In this document: positions 8,149 to 15,187 of the stretch, in pieces | Numbering within the stretch: the stretch's first letter is position 1 | Layout: each line of letters starts with the position of its first letter | Assembly: GCA_964551475.1 (NCBI GenBank) | Contig: CAZKCI010000144.1 | Location: 1 to 24,541 of the forward strand | Source of the DNA: CAZKCI01 sp964551475 | GTDB taxonomy: Bacteria; Auribacterota; Erginobacteria; Erginobacterales; CAZKCI01 | Length of the DNA: 24,541 nt | Direction of reading: 5' to 3' | Position numbers and translations under genes: made by a program | Notes under the pieces: model-generated | Databases searched by the model: none | Told to the model about the DNA's origin: nothing | What the model saw: the letters and a program-made list of their open reading frames with translations, nothing else

Positions 8149-8348
8149 TTACTGATCACTTCTTTTTCTTCTACTGATTTTGTGGGAGGGCCGTCCTCGG
8201 CCCGATCCATGTCGGCTCGGATCGCGGCCCTTCGACTTCGCTCAGGACAAGCTCGACGCCGCTCCCATCAGGCTGACTGGCTGGAAGACTGCTGCGAGGT
8301 CTGCTGTTACTGATCACTGATTACTGATCACTTGTTTTTCTGTTACTG
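8149..8348. repeat. Composite repeat block between nrdD and thyX
   Basis: Two near-identical 28-bp words flank a REP-like element. They lie at 8149-8176 and 8321-8348, match at 25 of 28 positions, and each begins TTACTGATCACTT and ends TACTG. The second copy sits in a heptamer array: TGATCAC, TGATTAC, TGATCAC at 8311-8331. The central REP-like copy D (8181-8267) starts TGTGGGAG and ends CTCCCAT. Its right arm is split by an inserted segment containing CTTCGACTTCGCTCAGGA (about 8229-8254). The block fills most of the 240-bp gap. Confidence 0.75.
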
Positions 8349-8357
8349 TCCCGCCAT

Positions 8358-8999
8358 ATGGACATCAAGCTCATCGCCGTCACGCCTTCCCCGGACCGGG
8401 TCATCGCCGACGCCGCCCGGACCTGCTACCTTTCCTTCGGGAAATCCTCGCCGGAATCCGACGCCCGACTGATCAAGAACCTGGTCCGCCTCGGCCACCA
8501 ATCCGTCCTCGAGCACGCCTCGGCCACCTTCCGCATCCGGGGCGGCACCCGCGCCTTCACCCACCAGCTGGTCCGCCACCGCCTCTGCGCCTTCTCCCAG
8601 CAGTCCCAGCGCTACGTGGACGAGAAGGACTTCCGTGTGGTCGTTCCGGACTCCATCCGGAAGAACCCCCAAGCCCTCGCCGTCTTCAACGCGGCCATGG
8701 AGTCGATCCGGGAGGCTTACTGCTCCTTCAAGAAGATGGGGATACCGGGCGAGGACGCCCGTTTCGTTCTCCCCAACGCGGCCACCAGCGAGATCGTCTT
8801 CTCCGCCAACTTCCGCCAGCTCCGCCACATGATCGCGATGCGGGGGAGCCCGCGGGCCCAGTGGGAGATCCGCCGGGTCTTCGTCGAGATCCTGCGGATC
8901 ATGCGCCGCCGGGCCCCGCTGGTCTTCGGCGACATGGAGATCGACGAAGAGCGGGAGTGCGTGCGGAAGATTTCACATGTAGGCATGGAGAGCAGGTAG
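8358..8999 (+). CDS. thyX: FAD-dependent thymidylate synthase
   Basis: A 213-residue ThyX, the flavin-dependent enzyme that methylates dUMP to dTMP using methylene-tetrahydrofolate and NAD(P)H. The signature RHR-x7-S is intact: Arg73-His74-Arg75 through Ser83, with QSQRY following. GHQSVLEHASATFRI and RQLRHMIAMRGSPRAQWEIR are also typical. Length is normal for the family. ATG 8358 starts at the usual N-terminus, but no Shine-Dalgarno site is visible in the preceding 20 bases, which are repeat-derived. Position after nrdD and before pyrG fits a DNA-precursor role. Whether a separate thyA exists cannot be told here. Confidence 0.95.
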   Translation: MDIKLIAVTPSPDRVIADAARTCYLSFGKSSPESDARLIKNLVRLGHQSVLEHASATFRIRGGTRAFTHQLVRHRLCAFSQQSQRYVDEKDFRVVVPDSIRKNPQALAVFNAAMESIREAYCSFKKMGIPGEDARFVLPNAATSEIVFSANFRQLRHMIAMRGSPRAQWEIRRVFVEILRIMRRRAPLVFGDMEIDEERECVRKISHVGMESR

Positions 9000-9020
9000 A
9001 ATGACGAGAGGCAAAGACAC

Positions 9021-9048
9021 GTGCAACGTGTCACATGCAACCTGCAAC
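9021..9048. repeat. Heptamer array (xTGCAAC) between thyX and pyrG
   Basis: Four units, GTGCAAC, GTGTCAC, ATGCAAC and CTGCAAC, in an exact 7-bp period. The unit sequence is unrelated to the CAGTGAT arrays. It lies 20 bp after thyX and upstream of the preferred pyrG start. Confidence 0.7.
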
Positions 9049-9090
9049 GGCCCCACCCGATCGCCAAACAACTCTAGTGCTGGCGCAGAA

Positions 9091-10707
9091 ATGACATCTG
9101 TTAGACCCCCCCCCCGTTTCATCGTCGTCACCGGCGGCGTGGTCTCCTCGCTGGGCAAGGGGATCACCGCCGCCTCGATCGGCTGTCTCCTCTCCCGGCG
9201 GGGCGTGCGGGTGGCCATGCTCAAGTTCGACCCCTACCTGAACGTCGACCCCGGGACGATGTCGCCTTACCAGCACGGCGAGGTCTTCGTCACCGACGAC
9301 GGGGCGGAGACCGACCTCGACCTCGGCCACTACGAGCGCTTCCTCGACCAGAACATGGGTCGGAACAACAACGTCACCGCCGGGCAGGTCTATGCCGCCA
9401 TCCTCGCCCGCGAGCGGGAAGGGGGTTATCTCGGCAAGACCGTTCAGGTCGTCCCCCATGTCACCGACGAGATCAAGGGCCGGATCCTCAAGGTCGCCCG
9501 CTCCGCCGAGGTCGTGATCGTGGAGGTGGGAGGGACGGTGGGCGACATCGAAAGCCTGCCGTTCCTGGAGGCGGTCCGCCAGCTCGGCCACGAGGTCGGC
9601 GAGGGAAGGATCTGCCACGTCCACCTGACGCTGGTCCCCTACATCCGGGCGGCCGAGGAGCTCAAGACCAAGCCGACCCAGCACAGCGTGGCCAAGCTCC
9701 GCGAGATCGGGATCCGCCCCCACATCCTGATCTGCCGGACCGAGCGCGACATCCCGGCCGAGATGAAGGCGAAGATCTCCCTCTTCTGCGACGTCGATGA
9801 GAAGGCGGTCATCCAGGAGAAGGATGTCGGCGCGTCCATCTACTCGGTCCCTCTCCTCCTCCAGGAGGAGGGACTGGATCTTCTGATCCTGAAGCTCCTG
9901 CGCCTTCCCGTCCGCCCGGCCCAGCTCGGGGACTGGAGAAAAATGGTCGCCGCCGCGGCCCGGCCGTCCCGCCCGCGCGTCACCGTCGCCGTGGCGGGCA
10001 AATACACCGAGCTCAAGGACGCCTACAAGTCCATCCGGGCCGCCCTCCAGCACGCCGCCGTCGCGGAGAAGATCGATCTGGAGGTCCGCGCCCTGGACGT
10101 GGAGAAGAAGGACCTCGCGGAGGCTCTGGGCAAAGTCGATGGGATACTGGTCCCGGGCGGGTTCGGCGACCGCGGCGTGGAGGGAAAGATCTCCGCCGCC
10201 GCCTCGGCGCGCCGGAAGGGGATACCGTTTTTTGGGATCTGCCTCGGGATGCAAGCGGCCGTGATCGAGTTCGCCCGCGCGGCCGCGGGGTTGCAGGGGG
10301 CCCACAGCGTCGAGTTCGACCCCGCCACGCCTCATCCCGTGATCGACATGATGGAGGAGCAGAAGAAGGTCAGGCAGCTCGGCGGGACGATGAGGCTCGG
10401 CGGATACGCCTGCCGACTGGTTCCGGGGAGCCGTGCTGCCAGGGCCTATGGGGTCAAGACGATCCGCGAGCGCCACCGCCACCGCTACGAGTTGAACCCG
10501 CGCTATATCCCGCTTCTGGAGAGCCGGGGCATGACCGTGACCGGCGTCAACCCCGAGACGGGGTTGGTGGAGATCGTAGAGATCCCCTCCCACCCCTGGT
10601 TCGTAGCCGTCCAGTACCACCCCGAGTTCACCTCCCGCCCGGTCGCCGCCCACCCCCTCTTCCGCGCCTTCCTCCGCGCCGCCCAGGCGCGCCGCCGCCA
10701 TCCGTAG
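9091..10707 (+). CDS. pyrG: CTP synthase (glutamine hydrolysing)
   Basis: A 538-residue enzyme that converts UTP to CTP with ATP and glutamine. The N-terminal synthetase domain has the P-loop region TGGVVSSLGKG (about residues 14-24) and KFDPYLNVDPGTMSPYQHGE. The C-terminal class I amidotransferase domain has nucleophile Cys384 (GICLGMQ) and the His510/Glu512 pair (QYHPEF). Length matches the family. ATG 9091 is preferred; the in-frame ATG at 9001 would add 30 residues from array-derived DNA with no family resemblance. The ribosome site is weak. Codons 6-9 contain a run of ten cytosines (9106-9115). It follows thyX by 91 bp on the same strand. Confidence 0.96.
   Translation: MTSVRPPPRFIVVTGGVVSSLGKGITAASIGCLLSRRGVRVAMLKFDPYLNVDPGTMSPYQHGEVFVTDDGAETDLDLGHYERFLDQNMGRNNNVTAGQVYAAILAREREGGYLGKTVQVVPHVTDEIKGRILKVARSAEVVIVEVGGTVGDIESLPFLEAVRQLGHEVGEGRICHVHLTLVPYIRAAEELKTKPTQHSVAKLREIGIRPHILICRTERDIPAEMKAKISLFCDVDEKAVIQEKDVGASIYSVPLLLQEEGLDLLILKLLRLPVRPAQLGDWRKMVAAAARPSRPRVTVAVAGKYTELKDAYKSIRAALQHAAVAEKIDLEVRALDVEKKDLAEALGKVDGILVPGGFGDRGVEGKISAAASARRKGIPFFGICLGMQAAVIEFARAAAGLQGAHSVEFDPATPHPVIDMMEEQKKVRQLGGTMRLGGYACRLVPGSRAARAYGVKTIRERHRHRYELNPRYIPLLESRGMTVTGVNPETGLVEIVEIPSHPWFVAVQYHPEFTSRPVAAHPLFRAFLRAAQARRRHP
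9106..9115 (+). repeat. Ten-base poly-C tract at the start of pyrG
   Basis: An uninterrupted run of ten C lies 15 bases after the A of the pyrG start codon and encodes Pro-Pro-Pro plus the first base of the next codon. Slippage by one or two bases would shift the frame of an essential gene. Runs of this length are uncommon inside housekeeping genes. Confidence 0.9.
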
Positions 10708-10791
10708 CGTCGTTTTCCGGCAGTCCGTCTTGGCAGCGTCGCCTCTCGCGCCTGCCGATCCTGCCTTGCCTGCCTGTCCCGCCGGTCCTGT

Positions 10792-12057
10792 TTATGTTTC
10801 GGCTCGGAACTCCTCCGGTACGGGGTCCGCCCCTTCCCAGACCACGCGGCGGAAGTGTTCGGGGTCGGTGTTCCCCTCGGTGTTGAGGAGGAGGACCTGG
10901 GAATCCGGGCCGAGCTTGAGGAGGCTCTTCAGCGGTTTCCCCTCCTTGCGCTCCAGGATGAACATCAGGGCCCCCAGCGTGACCGAGCCCGACTCTCCGG
11001 AGATGACCACCGGGTCGCCCCTGAGGGGGATCCCGTAGACCCGCATCCCCTTGGCCGAAACGTAATCGGGGCAGGAGACGAAGAAGTCGGCCCAGTCCCG
11101 CAGGATTTTCCAGGCGAGCGGGCTCGGATCGCCGCAGGCGAGCCCCGCCATGATCGTGTCGAGCTTTCCCGGGAAGGAGTGGGGGAGGCCGTCGTTGCTC
11201 CGGGCCGACTCGTAGAGGCAGGCGGCCTTGTCCGGCTCGATCACCACCGAGATCGGCGCGGCGGAATCGAAGAGCTGGCGGTAGTAGCCGATCATGGAGG
11301 CGGCAAGCGCCCCCACGCCGGCCTGCACGAAGATGTGGGTGGGCTTGACGATCCCCTGGGCGGCGAGCTGCTCCTGGGCCTCCGAGAACATGGTGGTGTA
11401 GCCCTGCATGACCCAGGCCGGGATCTCCTCATATCCCTCCCAGGAGGTGTCGGAGATCACTACCCATCCCTTCTCCGCCGCGTCCTTGTTGATCTGGCGG
11501 ACGGCGTCGTCGTAGGTTCCCTGGATGATCTTGACCTCGGCCCCGTAGGCCTCGATCGCCTTGATCCGGGCGACGGAGGTGGCCTCGTGGACGTAGATCA
11601 CCGCCTTCTGCCCGAACTTTCCCGCCGCCCAGGCCACGCCCCGGCCGTGGTTGCCGTCGGTGGCGGCGGCAAAGGTGATCTCGCCGAGCTTTCTCTTGGT
11701 CTCCGGCGAGGTCAGTTCGCGGAAAGGCACCTCGAGGTGGTCCATCTTGAGGCGGCGCTGGAGGTAGCGGTAGATGGCGAACGATCCTCCCAGGACCTTG
11801 AAGGAGTTGAGTGCGAGCCGCAAGGACTCGTCTTTGACCCAGATCCCGCCCAGGCCGAGCATGGAGGCGAGTGAGGAGAGTGATTTCAGGGGGCTGCCCA
11901 TGTAACCGGGGATCTGGCGGTGGAAGGACCGCGTCAGGCGGGAGATGTCCCGGGGAAGGATCTCGTCGATCCGATCGGGTCTCTGTCCCAGTCGGATGCG
12001 GGGGTTGCTCAGCCACTCCAGCGGCTTCTTCTTGGTCACCAGGTCTATGATGCCCAT
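10792..12057 (-). CDS. dpaL: Diaminopropionate ammonia-lyase
   Basis: A 421-residue PLP enzyme of fold type II, matching DpaL/YgeX, which splits 2,3-diaminopropionate into pyruvate and two ammonia. The PLP lysine is Lys87 in LNSFKVLGG. Candidate catalytic acids are Asp134 (TDGNHGRG) and Asp203 (SDTSWEGYEEIP); these two segments distinguish DpaL from threonine dehydratase and related enzymes. Glycine-rich GVGALAA and the C-terminal ESGSVTLGA segments bind the cofactor phosphate region. The start has a good AAAGGAGAC ribosome site. It lies downstream of mdcA on the same strand, separated by 114 bp that hold a long hairpin, so it may have its own transcript. It converges with pyrG across an 84-bp gap in which I see no clear hairpin. 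Confidence 0.92.
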   Translation of the reverse strand: MGIIDLVTKKKPLEWLSNPRIRLGQRPDRIDEILPRDISRLTRSFHRQIPGYMGSPLKSLSSLASMLGLGGIWVKDESLRLALNSFKVLGGSFAIYRYLQRRLKMDHLEVPFRELTSPETKRKLGEITFAAATDGNHGRGVAWAAGKFGQKAVIYVHEATSVARIKAIEAYGAEVKIIQGTYDDAVRQINKDAAEKGWVVISDTSWEGYEEIPAWVMQGYTTMFSEAQEQLAAQGIVKPTHIFVQAGVGALAASMIGYYRQLFDSAAPISVVIEPDKAACLYESARSNDGLPHSFPGKLDTIMAGLACGDPSPLAWKILRDWADFFVSCPDYVSAKGMRVYGIPLRGDPVVISGESGSVTLGALMFILERKEGKPLKSLLKLGPDSQVLLLNTEGNTDPEHFRRVVWEGADPVPEEFRAET

Positions 12058-12106
12058 GATCGGTCAGTCTCCTTTCTCTTGTTTGGCTGACTGTGTAGAA
12101 AAGGCA

Positions 12107-12161
12107 GGGGGGACGGTGTCAAATTGTTAAATTGAACTTAACAATTTGACACCGTCCCCCC
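12107..12161. repeat. Perfect 24-bp inverted repeat, GGGACGGTG family, copy 1
   Basis: Arms 12107-12130 and 12138-12161 are perfect complements around a 7-base loop. The arm reads GGGGGGACGGTG then TCAAATTGTTAA. The outer core GGGACGGTG also forms the ends of the palindrome at 14033-14084. It could terminate mdcA transcription, but the sequence similarity to the second copy points to a repeat family. A run of nine C extends over its right end (12156-12164). Confidence 0.85.
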
Positions 12162-12171
12162 CCCAGGGGTC

Positions 12172-13818
12172 TCAGCGGGATGGAGCTGCTTCCGGGGGCG
12201 GATGATAGAGCCCCCCGGACCAACGGACGAGATCGGCGAAACTGCCCGCCGCCAGGAGCCCGGCCTGCGCGTCTTCTTCTCGGATTTCCAGATCGGCGGG
12301 AAATTGGATTACGCCCCGCTCCCGCAAGGCGCGGGTCTCGGAGGGCTGTTCCGGTGTGGACAGATCGGATTTGCCCGCGATCGCCCGGATGGCGGCCTGC
12401 CGCTCCGCGAGGCTCTCACAGAGGATCAGGTGGGCCAGCCCGCGCTCGGTGACGATGTGGGTGATCTGGTCCCCGTAGATCATGACCGGGGGCGCGGGGA
12501 AAAGCCCCTCTTGCCAGAGATCGAGCGCCTCCAGGCGCTTGCGAAACACCGGCGTATTGGTTCGTCCGATGGTGGTCGGCGTCACCTGGATCACCAGCTT
12601 TCTCTCCCGGGGAATTCCTCCGCATTGCGCCCGCCCGGCGGCATCCTGCTCGCCCGCGAGCCGGCCGGAGGGGCTTCCGTGACGCCGCCCGGGGGGAGAG
12701 GAACCGAGGTTCGGCCCGCCGCCGAAACCGGATATCCGCTTCCGGGTGACGGTGGAGCTGTTGCCGAATTCGTCGATCTGGAGCGTGGCGCCCGTGAAGG
12801 CATCGACGGAGTAGAGACCCGCCACCTGGGCGAGGAGGCGGTTGGAGCGAAGGCTGCCGTCGCGGCCGGTGAAGAAGATGTCCGGCCGGGAGCGGACATA
12901 CTCCTCCATGCCGGGCTCCGAGCCGAAGGAGCAGATTGATTTCACCCAGCCGTTTTCGATGGCCGGTATCAGCGTGGGATTGGGGTTGGAAACCCAGTGG
13001 CGACAGATTTTCCCCTTCTGTCCGATCCGCTCGCCGAAGGTGGGCAGGATCAGCTCGATCGCCGCGGTCGCGGTGCCGATGCCGTGGTTCAAGGAGAGGA
13101 CGCCGTAGCGGGCGTAGATGCCCTTGATCACCATCATCGCCATCAGGATCCGCCTCTGGGAAAGCCGGGCGGGGTCACGGGTGAAGAGCGGCACGCTGAG
13201 CGGAGGAGATCCGGTTTCGACCACAAAATCCACCCAGTCCCCGGGGATGTCCACCCGCGGGAGCCTCGGGACGACCCGCGCCGCCTGCGCCACCACGATC
13301 CCCCGGCGGAAGGCGGTCGCCTCCGCGATGATCGGTGTGTCTTCGGTGTGGGGGCCGGTATAAAGGTTGCCGCGGCCGTCGGCGAGCTCGGCCGCGATCA
13401 GGCTGACCTGGGGGGTCAGATCGGTCAGATAGCGGGCGTACAGTTCAAGATAGGTGTGGATGGCGCCGATCCGGATCTTCCCCTCCCGCACCATGGTGGC
13501 GAGTTCCGCGGCGCAGGGGCCGGAGAAAGCGAAGTCGAGGCGGGAAGCGATCCCCCGGCGGAAGAGCTCGAGATGCTCGGGGAGACCGACGGTGGAGATG
13601 AGCAGGTGCAGGTCCCGCACCCGGGCGGTATCGAGTTCGAGCAGGGCGCGGGTCAGGACCTCGGCATGCTTCTGGTTGTCCCCCTCCAGGCAGACACGAT
13701 CCCCGCTCCTGAGCAAGGCGCCGAGCAACGCCCCGGCCCGCTCCGCCGCTACGATCTTCCCCTCTCCCCTCGCTTCGCGGAGACGGGCGGATTTCTCATC
13801 ACTCCCTGAGCGCGGCAC
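12172..13818 (-). CDS. mdcA: Malonate decarboxylase alpha subunit-like CoA/ACP transferase
   Basis: A 548-residue protein that aligns by eye along its length with MdcA. Recognised segments are RVCLEGDNQKHAEVL, GAIHTYLELYARYL, NLYTGPHTEDTPI, GIYARYGVLSLNHGIG, GKICRHWVSNPNPTLIP and DIFFTGRDGSLRSNR. In the malonate decarboxylase complex MdcA moves malonyl and acetyl groups between thioester carriers. The start is GTG 13818, supported by a GGAAGGAAG ribosome site. No mdcB, mdcC, mdcD, mdcE, mdcG or mdcH is in the window: upstream lies a small membrane protein, downstream dpaL. It may therefore act alone as a CoA transferase for malonate or another acid. That is inference; the other subunits could be encoded elsewhere. 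Confidence 0.85.
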   Translation of the reverse strand: MPRSGSDEKSARLREARGEGKIVAAERAGALLGALLRSGDRVCLEGDNQKHAEVLTRALLELDTARVRDLHLLISTVGLPEHLELFRRGIASRLDFAFSGPCAAELATMVREGKIRIGAIHTYLELYARYLTDLTPQVSLIAAELADGRGNLYTGPHTEDTPIIAEATAFRRGIVVAQAARVVPRLPRVDIPGDWVDFVVETGSPPLSVPLFTRDPARLSQRRILMAMMVIKGIYARYGVLSLNHGIGTATAAIELILPTFGERIGQKGKICRHWVSNPNPTLIPAIENGWVKSICSFGSEPGMEEYVRSRPDIFFTGRDGSLRSNRLLAQVAGLYSVDAFTGATLQIDEFGNSSTVTRKRISGFGGGPNLGSSPPGRRHGSPSGRLAGEQDAAGRAQCGGIPRERKLVIQVTPTTIGRTNTPVFRKRLEALDLWQEGLFPAPPVMIYGDQITHIVTERGLAHLILCESLAERQAAIRAIAGKSDLSTPEQPSETRALRERGVIQFPADLEIREEDAQAGLLAAGSFADLVRWSGGLYHPPPEAAPSR

Positions 13819-14032
13819 AGTGGGTTCTTCCTTCCGGGTGAAGGGCGGGCCTGCGGCGACCGATGGTTTTTATGATCTCCGCCGACTTATTCTTCTGATT
13901 GAACGGGTTATGCCTATTAAATGCGACCGATGGATGAGGAAGGATACCAGCGAATCGTCCTCCCGGGTATAGGAATCAGGCGCCGAAGGGGGCCGGTCTT
14001 GATCCGGCAATGATGGAGACGAGCAGGGGAGG
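13819..14032. other. Intergenic region upstream of mdcA with an 11-bp direct repeat
   Basis: The word GCGACCGATGG occurs at 13856-13866 and again at 13923-13933, 67 bp apart. It could be a pair of regulator half-sites for mdcA, or chance. No confident promoter was seen on the minus strand. Nothing else was recognised. Confidence 0.3.
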
Positions 14033-14084
14033 AGGGACGGTGGCAACTTGTCAACTTCCAAGTTGACAAGTTGCCACCGTCCCT
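14033..14084. repeat. Near-perfect 52-bp palindrome, GGGACGGTG family, copy 2
   Basis: Arms 14033-14057 and 14060-14084 pair over 25 bp around a CC loop. The outer core GGGACGGTG is shared with the element at 12107-12161, while the inner sequence differs (GCAACTTGTCAACTT here). It lies just after the stop of the minus-strand gene ending at 14093. Confidence 0.85.
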
Positions 14085-14092
14085 ACCTCCCA

Positions 14093-14341
14093 TCAGGGAA
14101 GTTTAAGGACGCTGAGGAGGAGAAAGATGCCCGCGATCAGGGCGAAAACGCCGATCACCCGGACGAACCGCAACAGACGCTCATTGATGTCGATGTATCT
14201 CTCCAGGATCTCCGCCAGGTTGTCGGTGGAGTAGCGCTTGTCTACCGTCTTGGAGACGCGGGTGAAGCCGCCTGGGGAGAGGATCAGGAAGAGGCCGAAA
14301 GCCAGACAAAGCACGGTGAGGACCCAGAGAACCAGATGCAT
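14093..14341 (-). CDS. Small two-helix membrane protein, function unknown
   Basis: An 82-residue protein with a hydrophobic segment at each end (about residues 3-24 and 59-80) and a charged middle (SKTVDKRYSTDNLAEILERYIDINERLLR) that looks alpha-helical. The start is supported by an AAAGGAGGG ribosome site. No family was recognised. The arrangement suggests two membrane helices joined by a roughly 34-residue loop. It is upstream of mdcA on the same strand, but the 274-bp gap with a palindrome argues against a simple operon. Confidence 0.75.
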   Translation of the reverse strand: MHLVLWVLTVLCLAFGLFLILSPGGFTRVSKTVDKRYSTDNLAEILERYIDINERLLRFVRVIGVFALIAGIFLLLSVLKLP

Positions 14342-14642
14342 CGCGCCCTCCTTTCGCCGCTCGGCGAATGATGACGGTTATAGACCGCAGCCCGAGCCAG
14401 TATAGAACTCTTTCTCGCCTGTCCCCATATAAATCCGGTCCCGCTCGAGAGGCTTGTCCCGCGGACCTGAAAACTGTCCGCACTTTAGGGCGAAGGTCCG
14501 CGATTCCAAGCGATGTGCCTCCCGCAACCGATTAGGCTTCGTGGCGGGGATGATTGCCTTCCCGGAATGATCGCGGTATGATCGTCCGGTCGGCATGACT
14601 ACTGCAACTAGTGGCCTTCAATCGCACGGCAAGGAGGAAGAT
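14342..14642. other. Divergent intergenic region (about 300 bp)
   Basis: It separates the small membrane protein (minus) from the arrestin-like gene (plus). It holds a candidate plus-strand promoter (14554-14582), a TATACT -10-like site on the minus strand (complement of 14399-14404), and a 6-bp GCGGAC/GTCCGC hairpin near 14460-14480. A 72-codon minus-strand frame (14378-14596) has no recognisable protein features and I do not call it. Confidence 0.4.
14554..14582 (+). promoter_or_regulatory. Candidate promoter for the arrestin-like gene
   Basis: TTGCCT (14554-14559), a 17-bp spacer, then TATGAT (14577-14582). Transcription would begin about 50 bases before ATG 14643. Confidence 0.45.
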
Positions 14643-15107
14643 ATGGGATTCTTGGGGAAACTGGTCAGCTTCGTAACCGGTGGCGGGGCGAAGCTTACAC
14701 TGGAAGCGGTCGAACCCAGCCGGAACGGACCGTTCAAGGTCCGGATCCACGCGACGGTCGGAGAATCCGCTCTGGAGTCCCAGGGTGTCTTCTTGAAAGT
14801 GGCGGGGGTCGAGACGGTGCGGGTGAAAGAGGTGGAGGTGGCGAAAAAGACGGGGGATGCCATCGAGGTGGTCAAGGAGGATATCGAGAGGGCAGCCGCC
14901 ACCTACGAGCAGAAGATCCAGATCGCCCCCTCCCAGCCCCTCCCCGCCAAGAGCGAGCACGACTGGGAGGCGACCGTCACCCTTCCCGCCGGGGTTCTCC
15001 CCACCTATCGCGGCTCCAACGCCAAACACGAGTGGAAGGTTCTGGCCGAGATCGAGGTGGCGGGAAACAATCCCGACTCGGGCTGGGTGATCCTGGATAT
15101 GGCGTGA
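14643..15107 (+). CDS. Arrestin/Spo0M-like beta-sandwich protein, function unknown
   Basis: A 154-residue soluble protein. The opening MGFLGKLVSFVTGGGAKLTLEA and later EATVTLPAGVLPTYRGSNAKHEWKVLAEIEVAG resemble sporulation-control Spo0M and bacterial arrestin-like proteins, in which two beta-sandwich lobes each end in a strand of this kind. No signal peptide or membrane segment is seen. ATG 14643 is preferred over the in-frame ATG at 14595 because AAGGAGGAAG lies immediately upstream. The family has no settled enzymatic role, so none is proposed. A heptamer array follows the stop codon. Confidence 0.6.
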   Translation: MGFLGKLVSFVTGGGAKLTLEAVEPSRNGPFKVRIHATVGESALESQGVFLKVAGVETVRVKEVEVAKKTGDAIEVVKEDIERAAATYEQKIQIAPSQPLPAKSEHDWEATVTLPAGVLPTYRGSNAKHEWKVLAEIEVAGNNPDSGWVILDMA

Positions 15108-15111
15108 AAGT

Positions 15112-15177
15112 CAGTAACTGAAAAAGAAGTGAACAGTGATCAGTTATCAGTTACTGATCACTGATGACCGATCACTG
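15112..15177. repeat. Heptamer array with internal strand switch (CAGTGAT/TGATCAC)
   Basis: Units CAGTGAT, CAGTTAT and CAGTTAC (15134-15154) are followed without a break by TGATCAC, TGATGAC and CGATCAC (15155-15175). These are the same unit on the opposite strand, so the array is an inverted pair. The preceding bases 15112-15130 contain GAAAAAGAAGTG, the complement of the CACTTCTTTTTC word near 8158. It fills most of the 80-bp gap between two convergent genes. Confidence 0.8.
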
Positions 15178-15187
15178 CCCCTGGCGT

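Noticed and set aside
5220..8210. A 996-codon open frame on the minus strand opposite nrdG/nrdD.
   Set aside because: It is antisense to genes with complete catalytic motifs, its translation is low-complexity Gly/Asp/Val/Leu-rich with no domain character, and long antisense frames are expected in GC-rich coding DNA.
9001..9090. Upstream in-frame start for pyrG at 9001.
   Set aside because: The extra 30 residues derive from a heptamer array and adjacent non-conserved DNA, and family members start near MTSVRPPPRFIVVTGG.
12107..12161. The palindrome as simply the mdcA terminator.
   Set aside because: Its outer core is shared with the palindrome at 14033-14084 and it ends in a C run, not a T run, so a repeat element is the better reading, although it may still stop transcription.
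14378..14596. A 72-codon minus-strand frame between the small membrane protein and the arrestin-like gene.
   Set aside because: No ribosome site, no domain or membrane features, and it overlaps the candidate promoter of the plus-strand gene.
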